Assembly (NCBI GenBank): GCA_018242465.1
Contig: JAFEBY010000130.1
Span: forward strand, 1-47,946
DNA: 47,946 bases
Direction of reading: 5' to 3'
From: Pseudomonadota bacterium
GTDB lineage: Bacteria; Pseudomonadota; Gammaproteobacteria; Xanthomonadales; Xanthomonadaceae
Made by a program: the position numbers and the translations under genes. The number at the start of each line of letters is the position of its first letter. Position 1 is the stretch's first letter. The notes below the pieces were generated by a model that was not told the DNA's origin, made no database searches, and worked only from the letters and a program-made list of their open reading frames with translations. Below are positions 10,648 to 17,305 of the stretch, in pieces.

Positions 10648-13530
10648 ATGCCAAATCACACCGCGCCCGCCATTCGCCGCCTCACCCTTGCCCTCGCCGC
10701 CGCACTGGTGTCCATGCCGATGATGGCGCAACAAACCGACCAGGCCACCACATCGAAAACCGACAAGAAGGAACTGGAATCGGTGACGGTGACGGGGTCG
10801 CGCATCAAGCGCACCGACGTCGAAGCGGCGATGCCGGTCACGATCATCCAGAAAGCGGAAATTCGCGCGCAGGGCATTACCTCGGCGGAGCAATTGCTGC
10901 AGCAACTCAACGTCGCCAGCAACAGTTCGGACAGTCTCGCTGCCAACAGTGGCATCGCGCCCCCCGGCACGCGCGGCAACAACGGCGTTTCGGGCGCCAA
11001 CCTGCGCGGCCAGGGCGCCGACGCCACGCTGGTGCTGCTCAACGGCCGTCGTGTTGCCGCGCACGGACTCGCCGGGCAGGTCGTCGATCTCAACTCGATC
11101 CCGTTTGCCGCAATCGAGCGCGTGGAAGTGCTGCACGACGGCGCATCGGCCGTGTACGGTACCGACGCCATCGGCGGCGTCGTGAACTTCATCACGCGCA
11201 AGGACTACAAGGGCCTGCAGCTGACCTCAGGCGTCGACATCACCCAGGAAGGCGGCGGCAACATCTACCAGGCCGGGATGCTCGGCGGTTGGGGCGATCT
11301 CGACAAGGATCGCTGGAATGTCTGGGTGACGATCAACGCCAAGAAGAACCAGGCGCTGCGCGGCTACCAGCGCGATTTTGCCAACAGCTTCCAAGCCAAC
11401 CGCGGACTGGCGCCGGATACCCGCGGCGCACCCTACGGCAATGTCGTCACTGGCACCGGCAGCCTGATCGGCGGTGGCCTGAAGGACCCCGCCACCGGCC
11501 TCACCAAGACAACGATCAGTCCGCTTGACCTGCCCGGTGGTGCCGGCTGCGTCAATGGCGGCGACATGATGGGACCCTACGGCGACCAGATCTGGGCCAG
11601 CCCCGGCGCCAGCTTCGCCTGCGCCTGGGATTACGGCCGCGCGCGCACGATCCAGCAGCCGGTCAAGACCCTGCAGGCAATGGGCCGCGCCACCTTCAAG
11701 CTTGGCGAGCGCCATGAATTCTTCGTTGAATTCATGGGATCGAACGTCACTTCAACCCGACAATTCGAAGCCCAGCAGATCTCCACCGCCATCAACCCCA
11801 GCGCAACCCAGCTCGATCCCTATCCGTTGAATGCGAACACCAAGGCGACTTACGACTCGGTGTACAACGCCTTGCTCAATTATTTCGGTCCGCAGGCCAA
11901 CCTGGTTTATGGCCGACCGATCACCTACCGCTGGCGTTGCGAGGTGTGCGGTCCGCGCCAGCTCAAGACCACCACCAAGGCCTATCGCATCCTGCTGGGG
12001 CTGGACGGCACGCTCGGCACTTGGGACTACAACATCGGGTTGGCGCGTGCGCAAAGCAAGGCAGCGTCGTCGCTTGCTGGTGGCTACTACTACACTCCGC
12101 AGCTGAAGGCTCTGTTGAACGCAGGCGTCCTCAATCCGTTCCTGATGCCTGGCCAGAGCCAATCGGAAGCGGCCGTCCAGGGGCTGGTCGCCGCTGACGC
12201 TACCGGACTGCAGCTCTATTCCGGCACGACGGCGACGACCACGTTCGACGCCAGTTTCAGCGGCAGCCTCGGCTTCCACTTGTGGGCCAAGGAACCGGTG
12301 CAGGCCGCTGCCGGCGTCGACATCCGCCGTGAGGAATACGAATTCAGCGGCCCGGCGCAATGGGCATTGGGCAACGCCTTCATCTTCGGCGCCCCGGGCG
12401 ATGCGGCGAACTACATGCCGAAGAAAACCCGCAACGTGAAAGCAATCTTCGCGGAATTCAACGTGCCGATCTTCGACAGCCTGTCGGTGGATCTCGCGGT
12501 CCGCCACGATCGCTACGACGGCTTCGGTGGTACCACCAATCCCAAGTATTCATTCAAGTGGCAGCCGGTGGACTGGCTGGCGTTCCGTGGCTCCTACAGC
12601 ACCGGGTTCAAGGTGCCGGACTTCGCCAAGCTGTTCCGCGGCACCATCGAAAGCCCATACACGGGGCTGGACCTCGCCGACCCGGCGATCTGTGCAAAGG
12701 GCCAGTACAACCCCAACGTTCCCAGCTGCAGTGTCCAGATCAAGCCCAACATCCTGAGCGGCGGCAATCCCAAGCTGGAACCGGAAAAAGCCAAGCAGAA
12801 GAGCATCGGTTTCGTCCTGGCGCCCACCCGCAACAGTAACCTCACCGTCGACTGGTGGGAAATCGAACGCACCAACACGATCCGCAGTGGGTTCAGCCTG
12901 ACCACGATGCGCAGCAACTATGCGCTCTATGCCTCGAACTTCATCCGTGATTCGAGCGGACAGATCATCGACATCGACCAGCGGTACATCAATACCGGCG
13001 GCACGCTCAATCGTGGCATCGAACTCGACGGCAACATCGGCGGAAAACTTGCCGGCGGCATGTGGAACGTCCATCTCAATGGCAACTATCTGCTGACATT
13101 CCGCACCAAGAGTTTCGACACCCTGCCCTACAGTGACAATCTGGTCGGCACCTACGATCCCTACTTCAACCTGCCGATCAAGTGGAAGCACACGCTCGGC
13201 TTCAGTTGGAACAAGGGCAACTGGTCGCACACCCTGACCCAGATCTATCGTGGTGGATACAAGGACTGGCAGCCCCCGGGCATCGTCAACGGCTATCGCC
13301 CGCCGGACTACACCCCCAACGTGAAGCCGTACATCACCTACAACTACAGCGCTACTTGGAGCGCTGCCAAGGACCTCAGGCTGACCTTCGGCATCCGCAA
13401 CCTGCTCAACACCAATCCACCGTTCACCCTGCGCTACCTGGATGACGGCGATGGTGCAGGCTGGGATGCGCGCGTGGCCGATCCGCGAGGTCGTTCCTTC
13501 AACCTGCTGGTGGAATACAACTTCATGTAA
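10648..13530 (+). CDS. TonB-dependent outer membrane receptor
   Basis: This 960-residue protein has a signal peptide (residues 1-27, ending MMAQ), a TonB box-like ESVTVTGSRI (about 44-53), a plug domain (IRAQGITSAEQLLQQL, LNGRRVAAHG, IERVEVLHDGASAVYGTDAIGGVVNFIT) and a long C-terminal beta-barrel ending with an aromatic-rich strand (NLLVEYNFM). Such receptors import siderophores, vitamin B12, glycans or peptides across the outer membrane using TonB energy. The substrate is not evident. The ATG at 10648 has a GAGGG ribosome-binding site. Extended upstream starts would remove the signal peptide from the N-terminus and are rejected. A strong terminator follows. Confidence 0.95.
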   Translation: MPNHTAPAIRRLTLALAAALVSMPMMAQQTDQATTSKTDKKELESVTVTGSRIKRTDVEAAMPVTIIQKAEIRAQGITSAEQLLQQLNVASNSSDSLAANSGIAPPGTRGNNGVSGANLRGQGADATLVLLNGRRVAAHGLAGQVVDLNSIPFAAIERVEVLHDGASAVYGTDAIGGVVNFITRKDYKGLQLTSGVDITQEGGGNIYQAGMLGGWGDLDKDRWNVWVTINAKKNQALRGYQRDFANSFQANRGLAPDTRGAPYGNVVTGTGSLIGGGLKDPATGLTKTTISPLDLPGGAGCVNGGDMMGPYGDQIWASPGASFACAWDYGRARTIQQPVKTLQAMGRATFKLGERHEFFVEFMGSNVTSTRQFEAQQISTAINPSATQLDPYPLNANTKATYDSVYNALLNYFGPQANLVYGRPITYRWRCEVCGPRQLKTTTKAYRILLGLDGTLGTWDYNIGLARAQSKAASSLAGGYYYTPQLKALLNAGVLNPFLMPGQSQSEAAVQGLVAADATGLQLYSGTTATTTFDASFSGSLGFHLWAKEPVQAAAGVDIRREEYEFSGPAQWALGNAFIFGAPGDAANYMPKKTRNVKAIFAEFNVPIFDSLSVDLAVRHDRYDGFGGTTNPKYSFKWQPVDWLAFRGSYSTGFKVPDFAKLFRGTIESPYTGLDLADPAICAKGQYNPNVPSCSVQIKPNILSGGNPKLEPEKAKQKSIGFVLAPTRNSNLTVDWWEIERTNTIRSGFSLTTMRSNYALYASNFIRDSSGQIIDIDQRYINTGGTLNRGIELDGNIGGKLAGGMWNVHLNGNYLLTFRTKSFDTLPYSDNLVGTYDPYFNLPIKWKHTLGFSWNKGNWSHTLTQIYRGGYKDWQPPGIVNGYRPPDYTPNVKPYITYNYSATWSAAKDLRLTFGIRNLLNTNPPFTLRYLDDGDGAGWDARVADPRGRSFNLLVEYNFM

Positions 13531-13553
13531 GCAGGCGGACTTCCCGCAGCAAC

Positions 13554-13587
13554 AAGGAAAGGCGCACTCCGGTGCGCCTTTCCTTTT
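13554..13587. terminator. Rho-independent terminator between TonB receptor and AraC-type gene
   Basis: A perfect 14-bp stem (arms 13554-13567 and 13572-13585) with a TCCG loop is followed by a TTTT run on the plus strand. The left arm is A-rich, so it may also stop transcription from the convergent AraC-type gene whose stop lies at 13591. Confidence 0.9.
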
Positions 13588-13590
13588 CAA

Positions 13591-14499
13591 TCACACGTCG
13601 TCACCATCGCCGCGCACGCGCCCAGGACCAACACCTTCGAGGCGCTTGAAGAAACGACGAAACGCCGCCTCGCTGCGATAGCCAAGCATCTCGGCGACCG
13701 CAGCAACGGAAAACCGGCGATTGCGCAACAAGCGCCGCGCTTCGGTGGCGCGCCACTGCGCGAGATACTGGATCGGCGGAACGCCCACGACCTGGGTGAA
13801 CAGTTCCGCGAACGAGGTGCGCGACATCCCGGCGACATGCGCCATGCCCTGGATCGTCCAGTCTTCGCCGGGACGCATGTGGACGGCCGCCAGCGCCTTC
13901 GACAGTCGCGCGTCGACCAGCGCCGCCAGCAACCCGCGCGGCTGCTCGGCACGCCGTACGTATTCGCACACCGCCATCGCGAACAGCGAGTCCGCGAGTT
14001 TGTTCTGCACCACTTGCCGGCCCCAGCGGATATCGCGGCTATTGTTCGCCAGCAATTCGGCGAGCTGGCGAAACGCCGGGCCACTCTCTTCCGAACGGAT
14101 CACGAAGCACGACGGCAACGCGGTGAAGATCGGATTGCCGCTGCCGCCATGGAAATCAAGATCGCCACACAACATGGAAGTATCGGGCGCATCGCCAGCC
14201 GGCGGATGGTGGGGATCGGGCCCGGCCGAGAGCATGTGGCGGCACCCTCCGGGAAAGACCACCAGATCGCCGCGCTCCAGCCACAGGGGTTGCTGCAATG
14301 TTTCCTCATTGATCCAGCATCCACCAGCGGTCACCAGATGAAACTGACCGTGCGGCGTTGCCGGCTCCTGCTCGAACCATGGTCCGCAATAACTGACGTT
14401 CGCGGTGATCTCGACGCGAACGCGGTAGGCGCCCAGGACTGTCTCCAGCACGCTGTCGATGCTGTCCGGGGCGGGTGGAGCCAGATCACTTTGCTGCAT
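13591..14499 (-). CDS. AraC-family transcriptional regulator with N-terminal cupin domain
   Basis: This 302-residue protein has an N-terminal beta-rich cupin-like sensor half (about residues 1-170; CWINEETLQQPLWLERGDLVVFPGGCRHML) and a C-terminal AraC-type double helix-turn-helix (about 195-295; AVHMRPGEDWTIQGMAHVAGMSRTSFAELFTQVVGVPPIQYLAQWRATEARRLL shape). The conserved second-helix signature is AVAEMLGYRSEAAFRRFFKRLEGVGPGRVR. Its ligand is unknown. It is divergent from the bufferin-like operon with 215 nt between start codons, so it could control that operon, but many regulators of this family act on distant genes. Confidence 0.92.
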   Translation of the reverse strand: MQQSDLAPPAPDSIDSVLETVLGAYRVRVEITANVSYCGPWFEQEPATPHGQFHLVTAGGCWINEETLQQPLWLERGDLVVFPGGCRHMLSAGPDPHHPPAGDAPDTSMLCGDLDFHGGSGNPIFTALPSCFVIRSEESGPAFRQLAELLANNSRDIRWGRQVVQNKLADSLFAMAVCEYVRRAEQPRGLLAALVDARLSKALAAVHMRPGEDWTIQGMAHVAGMSRTSFAELFTQVVGVPPIQYLAQWRATEARRLLRNRRFSVAAVAEMLGYRSEAAFRRFFKRLEGVGPGRVRGDGDDV

Positions 14500-14531
14500 G
14501 GCCGCATCCTAGGCCAATCCCACGCCCACTG

Positions 14532-14561
14532 GCCATGCTCACAAGCATGTCATTTCATGGC
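14532..14561. promoter_or_regulatory. Nested palindromes between the AraC-type gene and the bufferin-like operon
   Basis: CATGCT-CACA-AGCATG (14534-14549, perfect 6-bp arms) lies inside GCCATG...CATGGC (14532-14537 with 14556-14561). They are 33-62 nt upstream of the AraC-type start and about 155 nt upstream of the precursor gene. Candidate binding site for the AraC-type regulator or another factor. Confidence 0.4.
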
Positions 14562-14714
14562 GCATCGTCCGAATCGCCTGAATGAACGCGAACTCGCGGA
14601 CGCTCGGGCATGGTGACAGGACGAAGGGGGCTATCCACGGCCGCCATTCGCGGGTGGAATGACCACGCCGCCCGAACGCGACGGCTTCCTCTTCCAACCC
14701 TCCGAGGTTTTCAC

Positions 14715-15017
14715 ATGAACACGCAACTCAAGACCGTTTCCGGCCTGTCCGTGGCGCTGGCCGCCGCATCGATGTTCCTGGTCGCGCCCATCGCGCAAGC
14801 CGCCGGTTCCGGCAGTGCCGCGATGGGTCACTGCATGGGCGCAAACGCCTGCAAGGGCCAGGGGGCCTGCAAGACCACGCACAACGCCTGCAAGGGCCAG
14901 AACGCCTGCAAGGGCCAAGGCTTCACCCAGACCACCGAGAAGGACTGCAAGGTCGCAGGCGGCAAGTTCGAGAGTGCCAAGGGTGCCGCTGCGACGAAGC
15001 CGGCCAGCAAGTCCTGA
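14715..15017 (+). CDS. Bufferin-like six-cysteine precursor peptide (BufA type)
   Basis: This 100-residue protein has a Sec signal peptide (residues 1-29, cleavage about AQA|AG) and a mature part of about 70 residues with six cysteines (C40, C46, C52, C59, C65, C78) in a Gly/Lys/Asn-rich context. NACKGQ occurs three times (44-49, 57-62, 63-68), with a related GACKTT between copies 1 and 2. This is the pattern of the Buf_6/12Cys precursors of the bufferins, in which MNIO enzymes convert cysteines to thiooxazole-type heterocycles that bind copper. Function is inferred from family knowledge and context. The ATG at 14715 follows a GAGG ribosome-binding site, and a longer in-frame ORF start is rejected. 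Confidence 0.88.
   Translation: MNTQLKTVSGLSVALAAASMFLVAPIAQAAGSGSAAMGHCMGANACKGQGACKTTHNACKGQNACKGQGFTQTTEKDCKVAGGKFESAKGAAATKPASKS
14844..14918 (+). repeat. 18-bp direct repeats inside the precursor gene
   Basis: An 18-nt unit encoding NACKGQ occurs at 14844-14861, 14883-14900 and 14901-14918 (the last with one silent change at its third-codon end). Copies 2 and 3 are exactly tandem. Repetition at DNA level suggests recent duplication or conversion of the metal-binding unit. Confidence 0.85.
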
Positions 15018-15026
15018 TGTGCCCCC

Positions 15027-15057
15027 GCTCCGTCCTTTCCATGCGAAGGGACGGAGC
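15027..15057 (+). terminator. Intercistronic hairpin between precursor and MNIO genes
   Basis: GCTCCGTCC (15027-15035) pairs perfectly with GGACGGAGC (15049-15057). The stem can extend three more pairs inward (one G-U). The tail CTTCTTG is only partly T-rich. It starts 9 nt after the precursor stop and ends 31 nt before the enzyme start. Likely role: partial termination or mRNA end protection, giving more precursor than enzyme (inference). Confidence 0.65.
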
Positions 15058-15088
15058 CTTCTTGTCGATGCACCGCAGAGGACACGCG

Positions 15089-15934
15089 ATGACACGCCCC
15101 TTGCAAGGTTTCGGCCTCGGCCTCAGGCCTGCGTACTACGAAGACGCCCTTGCGCCGCATTGTGCGGTGGACTGGTTCGAAATCGTCAGCGAAAACTACA
15201 TGGTCGCAGGCGGTCGTCCCCTGCATGTGCTCGACCAGATCGCCGAGCGGTATCCGCTGGCAATGCATGGCGTGTCGCTCTCGATCGGTGGACGTGACCC
15301 GCTCGATCACGACTACCTGCGCCAACTCACGGCACTCGCGCGACGCGTGCGCCCGCGGGTGATCTCCGATCACTTGTGCTGGTCCAGCGGCAATGGCATC
15401 CATCTCCACGATCTGTTGCCATTGCCGCAGATCGAAGAAGCCGTACGCCATGTCTCGGCGCGCGTGCGCGACGTCCAGGACGCGCTGGGCCAGCAGATCC
15501 TGCTGGAAAACGTCTCCAGTTACCTGCGCTTTTCCGGAGACACCCTGGATGAAGCGCAATTTCTCTCGGCGATTGTCGCGGAGTCTGGCTGCGGCCTGCT
15601 GCTCGACGTCAACAACGTATGGGTGAACGGCCACAATCACGGCTTCGATCCCCATGCAATGCTTGATGCCTTGCCGATCACGGCGGTCGGCCAGATCCAT
15701 CTCGCCGGTCATTCCAGCGACGCGCTCGGCAGCGGCCTGTTGATTGATACCCATGACCAGCCGGTCAGCGACGCAGTCTGGGATCTCTACGCGCATGCCG
15801 TTCGCCGCTTCGGCGCTGTGCCGGCGATGATCGAGCGCGACGACAACTACCCGCCGTTCGCCGAATTGCTGGCGGAGCTCACGCATGCACGCGACATTGC
15901 GGCGACGGCAACGGCGCAAAGGGAGGCAGCATGA
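15089..15934 (+). CDS. MNIO-family (DUF692) peptide-modifying enzyme, BufB type
   Basis: This 281-residue cytoplasmic protein is a member of the multinuclear non-heme iron-dependent oxidase family (DUF692, TIM-barrel). Family motifs are GFGLGLRPAYYED at the N-terminus, WFEIVSENYM (29-38), MHGVSLSIG (59-67), SDHLCW (93-98), LLENVSSY (138-145), LLLDVNNVWVNGHNHG (170-185), QIHLAGHS (202-209), DTHDQPV and ERDDN (249-253). Histidine and acidic residues in these blocks form the iron cluster. In bufferin loci the enzyme modifies precursor cysteines before export. The ATG at 15089 has an AGAGG ribosome-binding site. An ATG at 15068 is less likely. The end overlaps the next gene by ATGA. Confidence 0.93.
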   Translation: MTRPLQGFGLGLRPAYYEDALAPHCAVDWFEIVSENYMVAGGRPLHVLDQIAERYPLAMHGVSLSIGGRDPLDHDYLRQLTALARRVRPRVISDHLCWSSGNGIHLHDLLPLPQIEEAVRHVSARVRDVQDALGQQILLENVSSYLRFSGDTLDEAQFLSAIVAESGCGLLLDVNNVWVNGHNHGFDPHAMLDALPITAVGQIHLAGHSSDALGSGLLIDTHDQPVSDAVWDLYAHAVRRFGAVPAMIERDDNYPPFAELLAELTHARDIAATATAQREAA

Positions 15935-16719
15935 ACCTGCCCATCCCCAACCTTCTCGCGCATCAGGTGGCCCTGCAGGACTGGCTGATGCATGGAAATG
16001 CCGCGCTGTCCGGATGCATCGATGGCGATCGCCGCGACCAGCGCATGCGCATCTATGGCGATGCCTACCGGTTGCGCCTGACCGATATCCTCGCCAACGA
16101 TTTTCCGGTGCTGCATGCGCTGGTCGGCGAAGACATGTTCGACGCATTGGCGGGCGGATATCTGCATGCCCACCCCTCGCGGCATCCGTCCGTTCGTCAT
16201 TTCGGATGCGACTTCCCGGACTGGCTACGACAGCAGGAACACCCATCGACATGGTCGATGCTTGCCGACTTCGAATGGGCGCAAGGCGAAGCCTTCGATG
16301 CCGTCGATGCGGCCGCGATCGCGTTGACGGATATCGCCGCGCTTCCTGCCGATGCCTGGCCCGGATTGCGCTTGACCCTGCATCCGGCAATCCGTCGCGT
16401 CCACGCGCCTGACTGCATCCCGGAAATCGTCGAAGCGCATCACGCAGGCCGGCCGTTGCCGTCCATGAAGGACTGCGATCCATCCGATTGGCTGTTGTGG
16501 CGTGCCGATTTCCGCGTCCATTGGCGCCGACTCGATGCCGACGAGGCAATGCTGCTCGACATGGTGGCTGGCAGCGCGACATTTGCGGACCTCTGCGCCC
16601 AGCTTTCCACTCAGACTCCGGAAACAACCGCAGCGCTTCGCGTCGTCAGCCTGCTCAAACTCTGGATCACCGATGGCCTGGTGATCGCGGCGGCGCCTTC
16701 CCCGAACACGATCGCCTGA
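15931..16719 (+). CDS. DUF2063-family partner protein, BufC type
   Basis: This 262-residue protein has the DUF2063 N-terminal region (QVALQDWLMHGNAALSGCI, RMRIYGDAYRLRLTDILANDFPVLHALVGEDMFDALAGGYLHAHPSRHPSVRHFG), which in MNIO systems recognises the precursor and partners the oxidase. The C-terminal half (about 150-262) looks like a winged-helix or RRE-type fold. It starts with a 4-nt ATGA overlap with the MNIO gene, so the two are translationally coupled and probably form a complex. Partner function is known for DUF2063 proteins next to DUF692 enzymes. Activity here is inferred. Confidence 0.9.
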   Translation: MNLPIPNLLAHQVALQDWLMHGNAALSGCIDGDRRDQRMRIYGDAYRLRLTDILANDFPVLHALVGEDMFDALAGGYLHAHPSRHPSVRHFGCDFPDWLRQQEHPSTWSMLADFEWAQGEAFDAVDAAAIALTDIAALPADAWPGLRLTLHPAIRRVHAPDCIPEIVEAHHAGRPLPSMKDCDPSDWLLWRADFRVHWRRLDADEAMLLDMVAGSATFADLCAQLSTQTPETTAALRVVSLLKLWITDGLVIAAAPSPNTIA

Positions 16720-16729
16720 GGGCCCCATC

Positions 16730-17239
16730 ATGCAACGCTGCGCCACATTCATGAAAAAACCACTCGTCCCCGCATCGATGCAGGATGCCCCGCTGCCCGA
16801 GCGCGCCCATGCCGTGTTGCGCGCGCTTGCCGCCCGCTACGACTGGCTGGCGCCGCTGCTGTTGCGCTTGGTCTTCGGCTATTTCTGGGCGGAAACCGGC
16901 TGGGCCAAGCTGATGAACCACGACGGCTTCACCGAGCGCTTCGTCAACTGGGGCATTCCGTTTCCTGGCTTGAGCGCCTACGTCAGTGGTGCGACCGATC
17001 TCGTCGGCGGCGTGCTGCTGATGCTGGGGTTGATGACGCGGCTCACTACGCTGCCGATGATCTTCAACATGATCGTGGCATTGGCGCTGGTGGTGTTGCC
17101 GGGCGTCTCGACCCTCGACGATTTCGTCGAGTTGAACGAAGTGCTCTACATCCTCGTGCTGTTCTGGCTGTCCATGGCCGGCCCGGGGCGCGCCAGCCTC
17201 GATCACCTGATCGCACGCCGTTCCGCCAGTCGCGCATGA
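16730..17239 (+). CDS. DoxX-family membrane protein of the bufferin-like operon
   Basis: This 169-residue protein has four hydrophobic helices (about 42-60, 78-98, 103-125, 135-153) and the DoxX signature LVFGYFWAETGWAKLMN...GFTERFVNWGIPFP. DoxX proteins commonly accompany bufferin-type loci, and a redox or membrane role is suspected but not settled. The start at 16730 is 10 nt after the DUF2063 stop, with TGAGGG upstream. An alternative ATG lies at 16751. It closes the operon and is followed by a strong hairpin that also ends the convergent aminopeptidase gene. Confidence 0.88.
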   Translation: MQRCATFMKKPLVPASMQDAPLPERAHAVLRALAARYDWLAPLLLRLVFGYFWAETGWAKLMNHDGFTERFVNWGIPFPGLSAYVSGATDLVGGVLLMLGLMTRLTTLPMIFNMIVALALVVLPGVSTLDDFVELNEVLYILVLFWLSMAGPGRASLDHLIARRSASRA

Positions 17240-17242
17240 AAA

Positions 17243-17270
17243 AAGAAACCCGCCTTGCGGCGGGTTTCTT
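17243..17270. terminator. Bidirectional terminator between DoxX and aminopeptidase genes
   Basis: A perfect 12-bp stem (AAGAAACCCGCC / GGCGGGTTTCTT) with a TTGC loop. On the minus strand it is followed by a T-run (A-run at 17239-17244 on plus), a textbook terminator for the aminopeptidase gene. On the plus strand the tail TTTCTT also allows termination of the bufferin-like operon. Confidence 0.9.
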
Positions 17271-17305
17271 CCATTGCAGCATCTCTTGAAAAGCCAGCGG
17301 ATCGA

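Noticed and set aside
10458-10649. N-terminal extension of the hydroxylase on the minus strand
   Set aside because: The added residues are basic and unlike the family, and they overlap the receptor promoter region.
14655-14690. Possible ECF-type promoter (GGAAT...CGAC) before the bufferin-like operon
   Set aside because: The match is short and not distinctive in this GC-rich sequence.
14610-14714. N-terminal extension of the precursor peptide
   Set aside because: It would put an Arg-rich stretch before the signal peptide. The ATG at 14715 has GAGG upstream.
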